Origin: Rhodocollybia butyracea
Lineage: Eukaryota; Basidiomycota; Agaricomycetes; Agaricales; Omphalotaceae
Length of the DNA stretch: 64,000 nucleotides
Reading direction: 5' to 3'
NCBI GenBank assembly: GCA_015501585.1
Contig: JADNRY010000194.1
Location: 55,956 to 119,955 of the forward strand
The translations under genes were made by a program, and so were the position numbers. The stretch's first letter is position 1, and the number at the start of each line of letters is the position of its first letter. Below the pieces are notes generated by a model. That model did not search any database, was not told where the DNA came from, and saw nothing but the letters and a program-made list of their open reading frames with translations. Below are positions 44,652 through 54,510 of this stretch, one piece after another.

Positions 44652-44664
44652 AATAATACGTCTC
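44652..44664 (+). other. Primer-binding site for self-priming
   Basis: AATAATACGTCTC begins one base after the 5' LTR, where a tRNA primer site (normally starting TGG) would be. It is not complementary to any tRNA 3' end I know, but is perfectly complementary to 44068-44080. Confidence 0.65.
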
Positions 44665-44679
44665 TACCCGCCCCATTAA

Positions 44680-47600
44680 ATGTCTACACAAACAACTCAA
44701 ACGCGCACCCAAACTGGGTCTCATCACCATCCTGAAACATTTGTTCAAGGATCTAGTAATCAAACTATTCCAACCGGTTTTAATGCTCCAGGATATACAC
44801 TGGGACAAGACAATCCTAATGTTGGAGACATAAGTCAGTGGACACCCACTGAAATATCAGAAGGTGAAGTTGTAGTGATGCGGAGAATTCACATTGGATC
44901 AAATGGATCAAATTTCACTGAAACTGTGGTTCAAGAAGTTAGAATGACCCCTACTGCAGAGATTTCTGAGATATTTGCTCATCACGAAGACCGTTCCACC
45001 AGTCATTTAGTTGATAATGGTTCGCGAGGACAACAGCAAAATCTTACTCTTGCAGCAAATGTACCTCTACCTTCTTCACATCATAGCCATTCTGTGCAAT
45101 CTGAAACACATAAATCTCAGGGTGAACACTCTACAAGGCAAAACAGGGATATACTTCAGGTCTCAGAACCTCAACAAAATCCTTCACACAGCCGCCACTC
45201 ATCACCCATACAGTCAATTAGTAGGAATGTATTGCCACAAGCAATTGTGAATCAATCACAGACACCTATAATTGAATTTTTTGACTCGTTACAAGCACAG
45301 TATAGAGAACAACAATCTCTTACAAGGCCAAGTACAAGACAATCTGAGCCTGTTAGAAGGTCTCCATTGTCTGTAGTCCCTGAGGAGATCCAAGAGCATT
45401 CTGTGGCTCATAGTAGCTCACATCATGAGTTCCCACCACATCAATCTCACAATTCTCAGTCAGACCATACTGCTTTAAGTGCTGTTAGGAGTTTAAACCA
45501 GTCACAAGGACATGAACAATCACCTGTTCAATTGCAAGTTTTGCAACCAGTTTTAACTGTCAGGAACATCCCATCACCAAGTGGATCTTCCAAAAGCTCA
45601 GTAAAAAGCTCAGCAAAACAAGACTCACATAAGTCAAGCAATAGTGTACCAATTTTGAACCAGCTTCAAAATGGACAGACACAGTTTGACAGACTTAGTC
45701 AACAATGCCAAATATTCTTAGAGTCATTAGGCTATAGAAGCAGAAATGCTCAGCCTTGGCAATGGGTTCAACAGTTGGAAAGACTAGGTCAGAGTGAGCT
45801 TGCATTACTAAGTCCAAGTCTGTATCAGCGGATATCAGACAAAAGGAATAGCCAAATGTTAACATACCTGTATAACGAGACACAAAGGAATGGAGTTCAA
45901 GTTTTATTGAGGGCAAGAAGTAGCACTAGTGCAGAATTAGCACCTTCTGTTCATATGAGCCAGATGGCCAAAGTACAGGAAAATGCACCAAGTGTTCACA
46001 CACCAGTGCAAACCTCATCAAAAGCAGAAGTTCCACCAAGTGCACAAACCTCCATACAAAGAAATCAATCAGTTGAGAACACAAGAAATGTGGAAGAAAC
46101 TCATGTTCCACTTACAGAGAGGAACTCTAGGCAAAATGAAAGCTCTAATGAGACTGACAGAATACTTGCCTGGACAAGAAGGGTTCAACCACCAAGTCCT
46201 CAAAATGTTAATATACCAATTATTCAACCCACAACACATATGCCATTAGTGACTAACCCTGTTGAAAAAATGGAGCAAGTAGTGAGAAATGAAAATCAAC
46301 ATGATCACTCCAGAACTCTACTTCAACGAGATGAGCCACCTCATGCAAGTGGTAGTCACTCACTATTTGATCAAGGGAAAAGAAATACAAGACTTAGAAG
46401 CAGAAAGCAGGATTTTGCAATGCCTACAAAATATGAACCTGCTCAAGCCTCAACAAGTCGGCAGGTATTTCCTGAGACACAAGTTACAAAAAATACATTT
46501 GACTCCCCTCACATTCCCATAACCATCCAATCTCCTGTAGAGCTAGTAGAGCCACCACATTTGCTCACACATCATGGTCAGGTTCCACAGACTCATAAGA
46601 CTGTTGTACCTAGGTCACCTTTAGGTCTGAATTGGGCTGTTGAAGCAAATGAATTTTTGCCAATGAATGGTTACCCATTCATCCCAAACAAAGGCAAGGC
46701 ACCTGTCCAAGCATCAGGAGGAGCGCCACCATCACCCCCACCACCAGATGACCCTGGAAATCATAGTGAAGGGAATGACCAAAGCAGAAACAATGGTGAG
46801 AACAACGGAAACAATTCCTACAGGAACAGCAGACCCAATGAACCTCCTCCACCACCAAAACAGCCTTGTGGCAGATCTCATTGTTGCTGCTGTAAAGACA
46901 GAAGAGATGGAAGAGATGGAAGAGATGGACGTGACGGTAGAAATGGCAATGAGCACAATCCGGAAAGAGAGGAACAGAAAAGAAGGAATGAAGAAGCCAC
47001 TAGAGCTCTGACGAGAGAGTCAAAACTTGACATCAACAAACCAACACCATTTGATGGATCTAACAGAGCCGCATGGAGAGCATTTCTAAATTCAGTGCTG
47101 ATAATGTTCAATGCAAAGCCAATGACTTACTCTACAGATAATTCAAAAATTACATTTGCCGCATCATACCTTACAGGACCTGCAGCAAAGTACTACAATA
47201 ATCTGGTAGAAAAACAGGCTAATGGAGAAAATGAATCCTTTACTCCAGCATTGAATATCTGGTCAGAGTTTGTTAAGTTGTTTGGACGCATGTTTGGTCT
47301 CCATGATGAGAAAATGCATGCTCAATCACAACTAGATAAATGTATACAAGTCTCAAGAGAGTCATTTGCAGACTTTTTAGTCAAGTTTGAAGACATTGCT
47401 AACCGCACCACTTACAATGATCCTGCTAAGCGATGGAGACTTCTGAATCAGATCCGGCCAGATCTGCGCAACCGTCTAACAATGGTTGGCAATTTGCCAG
47501 AAACATATCAGGATGTTGTTGATAGGCTATTGGACATTGATGGCGCACGAGAAGCATTTTATGATTCCGGACTTGGGAATAATTTCAGAACTGGGAATAA

Positions 47601-48078
47601 CAATACCCAAAATGAAAACACAAATAATCAAACCCTTGACCACAACCAGTCAGGAAACAGCTACTCCACCTTTGCAAACACAAATTTCAATCAGAATATT
47701 CCGCCTAATAATCATACAACACAAGTTCAACCACAGGACGCTACTACATCTAACACACAGACTCAAAGACCATCTAGAATGAATCACAACAGTTCTAGAA
47801 ACAATTATATCAATGAGGCTTCAGCTGTAGTACAAATGGCTTGGGTCACTCAAGAGGAGTATGACCAAAGACGAGCAAAAGGGGCTTGCACTTACTGTGG
47901 TGAGATGGGCCATTTCACCAGAAACTGCCCACAACGGCGCAATAATGTATCGGGTCGAGCCACATTTATGGACACTTCCAGTGACACACCAAGCAATATT
48001 ACACTTGAAGTTGAGGGTGAAGTCATTGATATTGACAGCACACTCATGGAAGGAGACCCTGAAGGAGGGGAAATATAA
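44680..48078 (+). CDS. gag: Gag polyprotein of the LTR retrotransposon
   Basis: A single 1132-codon frame starting 29 bases after the 5' LTR (MSTQTTQTRTQTGSHHHPET). Residues 1 to about 720 are predicted disordered and rich in Ser, Gln, His and Asn. A Pro-rich patch (PPSPPPPDDPG, PPPPPKQP) leads to the cysteine cluster CGRSHCCCCKDRR and the repeat RDGRDGRDGRDGRNG (about residues 730-755). The retrotransposon Gag (capsid) domain follows (about residues 780-960: LDINKPTPFDGSNRAAWRAF, AASYLTGPAAKYY, RESFADFLVKFEDIA, NQIRPDLRNRL). A single CCHC zinc knuckle, CTYCGEMGHFTRNC, lies at about residue 1068. Gag packages element RNA and forms the particle. At 1132 residues it is about twice the usual fungal length because of the N-terminal extension. 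No Pol frame overlaps or follows. Confidence 0.9.
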   Translation: MSTQTTQTRTQTGSHHHPETFVQGSSNQTIPTGFNAPGYTLGQDNPNVGDISQWTPTEISEGEVVVMRRIHIGSNGSNFTETVVQEVRMTPTAEISEIFAHHEDRSTSHLVDNGSRGQQQNLTLAANVPLPSSHHSHSVQSETHKSQGEHSTRQNRDILQVSEPQQNPSHSRHSSPIQSISRNVLPQAIVNQSQTPIIEFFDSLQAQYREQQSLTRPSTRQSEPVRRSPLSVVPEEIQEHSVAHSSSHHEFPPHQSHNSQSDHTALSAVRSLNQSQGHEQSPVQLQVLQPVLTVRNIPSPSGSSKSSVKSSAKQDSHKSSNSVPILNQLQNGQTQFDRLSQQCQIFLESLGYRSRNAQPWQWVQQLERLGQSELALLSPSLYQRISDKRNSQMLTYLYNETQRNGVQVLLRARSSTSAELAPSVHMSQMAKVQENAPSVHTPVQTSSKAEVPPSAQTSIQRNQSVENTRNVEETHVPLTERNSRQNESSNETDRILAWTRRVQPPSPQNVNIPIIQPTTHMPLVTNPVEKMEQVVRNENQHDHSRTLLQRDEPPHASGSHSLFDQGKRNTRLRSRKQDFAMPTKYEPAQASTSRQVFPETQVTKNTFDSPHIPITIQSPVELVEPPHLLTHHGQVPQTHKTVVPRSPLGLNWAVEANEFLPMNGYPFIPNKGKAPVQASGGAPPSPPPPDDPGNHSEGNDQSRNNGENNGNNSYRNSRPNEPPPPPKQPCGRSHCCCCKDRRDGRDGRDGRDGRNGNEHNPEREEQKRRNEEATRALTRESKLDINKPTPFDGSNRAAWRAFLNSVLIMFNAKPMTYSTDNSKITFAASYLTGPAAKYYNNLVEKQANGENESFTPALNIWSEFVKLFGRMFGLHDEKMHAQSQLDKCIQVSRESFADFLVKFEDIANRTTYNDPAKRWRLLNQIRPDLRNRLTMVGNLPETYQDVVDRLLDIDGAREAFYDSGLGNNFRTGNNNTQNENTNNQTLDHNQSGNSYSTFANTNFNQNIPPNNHTTQVQPQDATTSNTQTQRPSRMNHNSSRNNYINEASAVVQMAWVTQEEYDQRRAKGACTYCGEMGHFTRNCPQRRNNVSGRATFMDTSSDTPSNITLEVEGEVIDIDSTLMEGDPEGGEI

Positions 48079-49585
48079 GAATCACAACCAAGAGAACCTT
48101 CCATGGCTGAGGAAGAATAGGGGAAACCTAAGGACCAGCCATTAATTCTCTAATTTCTCTTCAACCAATTATCATCAGCACCAAGTTATTCACCTATAAA
48201 ATCCTATAAAATCCAATTCAGCTCTACCTTCATCAAGATACCCATATGCAGAAGAAAAACCACTACTGAAGACCCTTGATTAAGCCAGAGCATACTCAGC
48301 ACCAATGCTGCTACCACGACACCCTAATGATTTTACGATGCCATTCATGACCCATATGATCCCCAAATATAACGCCCAAACATCAGAGAACTGATCAGCT
48401 TTGATGTTCCACAACACTCAAATTTCAACTTTCAGTTGAGCACAAGCCAAAAAATGAAATGAAATAAAATTTTGCAGTCTAGAACCAATCTAGAACCATG
48501 CTAGAATGCCCTTAAGAAACTGGCAGGATGGAGCAACAAATGATGCCAAGCTCGTTAACTCTTGACCATTCAACCAGACCAACTGTGGAACTTACTCAGA
48601 AATGTTGCAAAAAACTTACCGCCACATTAACCCTATGATCTCCAACCAAATGCGATTACTTATGATACATATTATGCCCAGAAATTGTAGCAAGAACACC
48701 AGAAAGCAGAGCAGCTTTGAAAGATGTGCAGAAGCATCGCATAACAAGGGGAAAGGAAGGAGAATACCAACAGCCTAAACAGGAGTTGAATAAATACTAA
48801 GGAAGAGAGATTTCCGCACCTGAGATACACCTCAGGTTAATGAGTTTCAATCTAACCGAAGATGAAAATCATTCATACCCGCTATTACACCAAAAAATAC
48901 ATCTACAATTCCGGAAATCTTGTATCAACATGAGATTCAACTACCAAGTCAAGATTAATGCTTACTGAAACACCGGCAGTTGAGCCCGAAATGGCACAAA
49001 TATCACAAACCATGAGCTTCAGGCCCATGAAATCAAATCTCTGATTAACTGGAAATATGCTGAATCTATCTAAATGATATACTCAGAACCTCGAGACCTA
49101 GCTTTGCCAATAATGTCAACTATTTTCAACTAAACCACCAATCAACTTGCAGCAATTGACATCAGAGTGACCATCATATCATCGATATGTAAACATATCT
49201 CCAATCAAACAATCATTTTGATTGATGGAATTCCCGTAAATCAGATCCATGGACATAATGCACTGCCAAAATCTTTGATGTATCAGAATCATGATGTTGA
49301 TGTAAAATGTCACTTGCTAGTGATAGTTTTGACGCTACCTGGCACTTGAGCAAAAAAATTCACGTATCAGGCAAGGCCACTAACGACACCAATGACACTA
49401 ATGACCAATCAATGGGCCACTCCACAATCACCAACTAAAGTCAAAATGTGAATGAAACTCAAGACACAGATGAAAGGCAGAAATTGATTCCAGTCAACTC
49501 CTTTGCTCTGCTGATTTGATGAATGAACATTGAACTCCCTAACTCATATGTGGCCTCAGAGGGTTTCGGCCTTAAGGGGGAGTAC
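48079..49585 (+). other. Non-coding 3' interior of the retrotransposon, with polypurine tract
   Basis: There is no frame over about 60 codons and no trace of reverse transcriptase, RNase H or integrase motifs. The region is A-rich on plus, as the gag region is. The last bases hold the polypurine tract (49574-49583) that primes plus-strand synthesis. It may carry a packaging or dimerisation signal shared with an autonomous partner. Confidence 0.7.
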
Positions 49586-50710
49586 TGTTATGACCCGGAT
49601 CTAAATCCTATACACCCAATCTTTTTTCTTCTGTAACCAACTATGAACACTATCATTAATACTTCTACTTAACATTTTACATTCATTAGTTATTCAACAC
49701 CATTTGGGTTAATGCTGCACACATTCTTCCAGAACACCAGAATGATCTTTAACAGTCACTGCACAGTCTGCACAGTCATGACATCATTCTAGCTCCACAA
49801 CTATGATGTCATCTTGCTACTCCACAATCATGATGTCATTCCATTGCTCCGCAGTTATGATATCACATCACTGCTCCACAGCTATGACATCATTGCATAG
49901 CCTCTTTACATCAATGACTCAATATCAGTCATTGCACAGCCAGATATCTGAGTCAACTACGGTTCCGCATACATGACTCAATATTAGTCATTGCACAGCA
50001 TTACATAGTCAGACTGACTCATCCGCAGTATTTCCGCAGTTATGACTCAAATCTAGTCATTCCGCAGCATTTCCTAACTAGTACACATTGCACAGTATAT
50101 AAGTAGTCTAGATTTACCAATGTACGTGAGACGTATTATTTTTCTTAAATCCAAACCCCCACTTGTTTGCTGTTATCACTTGTGTGAATCACCAGACCAA
50201 CTCATTGTATCTTGTTGAGCTATCTCCAAGTTACAATACACATTTATACATCTTGTTGAGCTAACTCCAAGTTGTATCCACTAACATTCACCTGTTGAGC
50301 TATCTCCTAGTGAATACTTCTTTAATTGCCACTTGTTGAGCTATCTCTGAGTTGCAACTTCCTATTACTTGTTGAGCTATCTCCGAGTATTAGACACCAC
50401 ACTCACTACTACTTGTCGAGCCATCTCCGAGTATTAGTTCTGATTCATATTACTGCTTGTCGAGCCATCTCCGAGGGTAATCTTATTATTATTTGTCGAG
50501 CTATCTCCAAATAATAACTTCTGTGAGTTTTGTATTACAAACTAGTTACTAACTTTACTTGAGCCTAGTTGTTTGAGTATATATTTTTTGCCTAGCGGTT
50601 TCAACGAACGGAAAGGCTTGCTCTATAATCTCATTAATTTCTCTTATCATTTTTACTGCCGAGTTACGTACTGTGAAGGTTTGGACGAGACTATTGATCG
50701 AGTCATAACA
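49586..50710 (+). repeat. 3' LTR
   Basis: Identical by eye to the 5' LTR over all 1125 bp. It includes the second copies of the bZIP sites, TATA box (50096), self-primer sequence (50128-50140) and hairpin array (50204-50520). Confidence 0.93.
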
Positions 50711-50715
50711 CAATC
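50711..50715. repeat. Target-site duplication CAATC (right copy)
   Basis: Pairs with 43521-43525. Joining the two sides at one CAATC gives a continuous WD40 coding phrase (DGTRIVSGSS). Confidence 0.9.
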
Positions 50716-52345
50716 CTGGTGCCATCTGGGGAGAATGCAACCGACATAACAGACTCATTGTGTCCCTTCAAGGGTTCTCCTATAGGTTTCCCACTCTGTG
50801 TATCCCAGACTCTCACTGACTTGTCAGAAGAGCCTGACACAATCTTACTGCCATCTGCAGAAAATGCAGCTGACTTGACAGAGTCACTGTGTCCTTTCAG
50901 ACAATTCCCCACTGATTTTCCGGTCTCTGTATCCCAGACTCTCAGTGACCCGCTCCAGGAGGCGGCTACAATCCTTCTGCCATCTTGGGAGAGGGCAACT
51001 GATGAAATGTACTCTGTGTGTCCTTCCAAGAGCGTTATCATCATTTTTCCGCTCTCTGTATCCCAAACTCTCACTGAGCTACCAGAAGAGCTAGACACAA
51101 TCCTTCTGCCATCTAGAGAGAATGCAACTGACAGAACAGAGCCAGTGTGTCCCTTCAAAGGCTTTCCCACTGGTTTCCCACTCTCTGCATCCCAGACTCT
51201 CACTGTCCTGTCAGATGAGCCAGACACAATCCTTCTGCCATCTGGAGAAAATGTAACTGACATGACGGAATCAGTGTGTCCTTCCAAGGGCATTGCCACC
51301 AGGTTGCCACTCTCTGCATCCCAGACTCTCACAGACCCATCTTCAGAGCCAGATACAATTCTCTGGCCATCTGGGGAGAATGCAACTGAGCAGACCCAGT
51401 GATTGTGTCCCTCTAACTCTACTGATGTCCCAAAAGGGTTTCCATGCTCTGCATCCCACACTCTAACTGAGTGGTCCTCAGCGCCAGACACAATCCTTCT
51501 TCCATCTGGTGAGAATGCTACTGACAAGACCCAGTCAGTGTGTCCCTCCAAGGCCTTTCCAACTGGTTTCCCAGTCACTGCATCCCAGACTTGTACTGAT
51601 TTATCAGCAGAGCCTGACACAATCCGTCTCCCATCTGGGGAGAATGCAACTGACCAGACCCAGTGAGTGTGTCCTTCCAAGGGTTTTCCTACTAGTTTTC
51701 CACTCTTTACATTCCAGATTCTTACTGTTCTGTCAGCAGAGCCAGACACAATCATTCTGCCATCAGGAGAGAAAGCAACTGCCCTGACCCAGTGAGAGTG
51801 TCCTTCCAAGGGCTTTCCTGCTGGTTCCCCACTCTCTGCATCCCAGATCCTTACTGACCTATCAGAAGAGCCAGAGACAATCTTACTGCCATTTGGTGAG
51901 AATGCAACTGACCTGACCCAGTGAGTGTGTCCTTCCAAAGGCTTTCCCACTGGGCTCCCACTCTCTACATCCCACACTCTCACACACTTGTCTTTAGAGC
52001 CGGACACAATTCTCCTGCCATCTGGGGAGAATGCAACTGACATAACGGAGTCACTGTGTCCTTCCAAGGGATCTCCCACTGGTTGCCAACTCTCTGCATC
52101 CCAGACTCTCACTGAGTTGTCATCAGAGCCAGATACAATCCTTCTGCCATTAAGGGAGAATGCAACTGACCACACAGGGCCAGTGTGTCCTGTCATGGGC
52201 TTACCTACTTGTTTCCCACTCTCTGCATCCCACATTCTCAGTGAGCTGTCTTTAGATCCAGATACAATTCTCCTGCCATCTGGGGAGAATACAACAGACT
52301 GGACTGTGGCGGTGTGCCCCAGCAATGCAGTTTGCACATATGACC
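50716..52345 (-). repeat. Highly similar WD40-coding repeats (12 complete units)
   Basis: Tandem units of about 129 bp. The core words [15 protein letters not shown] and VRVWDAESGKPVGKPLEGH recur almost unchanged, with variation concentrated at a few positions (the residues after GH, before SVAFS, and after SGS). This is the pattern of internally homogenised repeats under diversifying selection known from NWD proteins of other fungi. Confidence 0.82.
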
Positions 52346-54510
52346 ATTGATCTTTATGGCTGTTCCTCAATAAACCATTTTGGTGACAATGTTGACCATA
52401 AATATGTTGAAGTATTGACCCTCTTGGTATAAAAGGTATTGCAGACACATAGAGATGCGGCGTGGAGTCTGTGATAGCCTGTCCGAATACTCGCACAAAC
52501 TGTTGCACCTCATTCAACAATGTGTAAAAATCACTGCTTTCTTGATCCTGCTACACAGTTATCAGCCCTTATTTTCCAACAGCTAGAAACTACTCAACCT
52601 TTTGGAACAAACGTTGGAGATTTACCAGCGCTCTACAAATATGCTTACTCAATGGCTTTCGGCTTGCCTTCATTTTATTCAGTTGGAAAAGGCCCCTCGA
52701 TGCTACAAGTTGACATACCTTGTCAGAGAAACCAAACCATTCCCTAACATGTTCGATAGCCTTAGACACCAAATGGACCTTCTGAAGTACACTCAAGACT
52801 TCTAACCAGAATAAAGAGGATTTGTACCAGAATTTCTTCAACAAGTTCAACAGATCATTGCCTGCCTTGATTTGACATAGATGTTCATCCCAAAAACAGC
52901 TCGCATATTCAAGCTCTTGTGGGATCCCCTTAGCTATCCGGGCTTTCATATCTTTAACATCTGAGTTCAACACATGTGAACTCTCCAAATCACACATGTT
53001 AAAGTGCAAATCTTGGATCATGAGAGAGTGAACCCCATACCAAAGTGGTGTGCCCTTGGAAGATATTCACTGCAAACTTTCCACTGCGACTTTCATCTAA
53101 GAGAAAGTCACGGATGGATGTATGCACAGGCCTCACTGGGGTGTCTAATGTATCAACCCCAGCAAAGAGTGATCCCAGAAAACAAATTACTGCATCAATG
53201 GCACCACTTTCTTCCTTATTTCTGTTATGCAGTCTTTTCAAAGAAATCCTGGGAAGTGGTTCAAATGCAGCTAATACAAGACCCATCACATCATGATATC
53301 TTTCCATTGCCTCTTGATCAAAACACTCTTCAAGTATTGCCATGTAAAGCTTATCAAGTGGTGTTAAAGTCTTATGGCTCCCTGGGGCTGTAGCCATGAA
53401 TTCTTGGAAACGTGTTTGGACTGACAGGCCACCCTTTCCATTCCCATGGAGAGCTTTGCAAACAGTGGATGCCCATTGGAAATACCCTTCTGCTTTTGTA
53501 GCAAGAACCCTACACTGGGATTCTTTCAGAATGCCCAGCCCTCCTCCCCAACTTGACATTTTTCTCACCACAAATCTGTGTATATCTTCATCTGTCCCTC
53601 TGATGTCAGCCATCTTTTGGATCCTAGCAGAAGGGTCCCTGTTTATGAAATTTTCCACATAAAATATTATATCATTTTCCAATCTGGATGTTGCAAAAAC
53701 TCGAAAATTAGATGGAAGATCATGTATTCCACTCATCAACACTGAGAGCAGCCTATCTCTTGGCTCATCTGGCATCTGGGGACCAGATTCATCCAAAGCA
53801 TCAAATATAATGACTACATGTTTGTCTGGGTCAACCCTTAGAGCAGGTGCCACAATGAGCTTTTCCCATTGCCTCTGTATACTTGTGCTCCCCAAGATAG
53901 AAGGATCTTCTTCAAAAGATTGGAACAATCCTTCTGCAAAGTTACGGTCACCAACACCCAGAGTATAAGCAATAGTGCGCAAGGCATTGCTAGGTGTCCT
54001 ACTCTCAAGCAATGACCGGTTGAAGGCAAAGAATGCAACAAGAAACTGAAGTTCCTGGAGCTCTTTGCCTAGTGTATGAGCAATAGCAGACTTTCCCGTG
54101 CCAGCCTCCCCACAAAGTATATATGTCCTGGATGTGTTGTTCTTGTATTGGACCCAATCAGTGATCTCCTTGATGATCTCTCTTCTCATGTCTGGCAAGC
54201 AGATTTTATCATTATTGATTCCTCAATTCCTCTCGAAGCTTCTGTTTCACATCTTTCCCTGAAGTCAGTTGCAGATGCAGATGAGCTTTGGTAACTTACC
54301 ACGAGGGGTTGTTGAATAGTAGTTGTTATTGTTAATGTTGGCCGTTGAATTGAACTGATTGAACTGTGGCTGGGTAATCGAGAAATCGTGAGCGGCCGTA
54401 AAGTGTCTGGATAGAAAGCAATCATTAGTGTCAAAGTCATATCTCCCAGTGTGTTCGCACCCATTATTTCCTTGTTCTCTAGTCGTTTGTGCTGGCACCT
54501 GTCGAGACAT
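50716..54510 (-). pseudogene. NACHT-WD40 gene, 5' segment (disrupted by LTR retrotransposon)
   Basis: ATG at 54508-54510 gives MSRQVPAQTTREQGNNG, a 56 bp intron, then AHDFSITQPQFNQFNST and an Asn run. The NACHT domain has CGEAGTGKSAIAH, HVVIIFDALDES and FRVFATSRLENDI. The linker matches the other NACHT-WD40 protein (LHFNMCDLESSHV, YASCFWDEHL, QQFVRVFGQAI) and includes a 50 bp intron near 52550-52600. Twelve complete WD40 repeats follow, very similar to one another ([33 protein letters not shown]), and repeat 13 stops at DGTRIV where the LTR begins. Two further one-base frame breaks are seen: near 54218-54224 (between REELR and INNDKICLPDM) and in the GAGAGAG run at 53022-53028. The receptor is not functional at this locus. 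Confidence 0.87.

Larger units (their letters stand above)
43526..50710 (+). mobile_element. Gag-only LTR retrotransposon (TR-GAG-like), full length and very young
   Basis: A 7185 bp element with two LTRs of 1125 bp (43526-44650 and 49586-50710) bounded by TG...CA and flanked by CAATC duplications. The LTRs appear identical line by line at an offset of exactly 6060 bp, so insertion is recent. The interior has one long gag frame (44680-48078) and then 1.5 kb with no reading frame; protease, reverse transcriptase, RNase H and integrase are absent. It must use enzymes of an autonomous relative. Just after the 5' LTR there is no tRNA-complementary primer site; instead 13 bases match the predicted RNA 5' end (see separate entries), as in Tf1/sushi-type Metaviridae. 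The polypurine tract is AAGGGGGAGT at 49574-49583. It sits inside WD repeat 13 of a NACHT-WD40 gene, in the opposite orientation. Confidence 0.92.

Noticed and set aside
44651..44679. A tRNA primer-binding site after the 5' LTR
   Set aside because: The sequence does not begin with TGG and matches no tRNA 3' end I know. The self-complement to the RNA 5' end explains it better.
48079..49585. A pol gene in the retrotransposon interior
   Set aside because: No long frame and no YxDD, RNase H or integrase motif could be read in any frame. A translated search would settle it.
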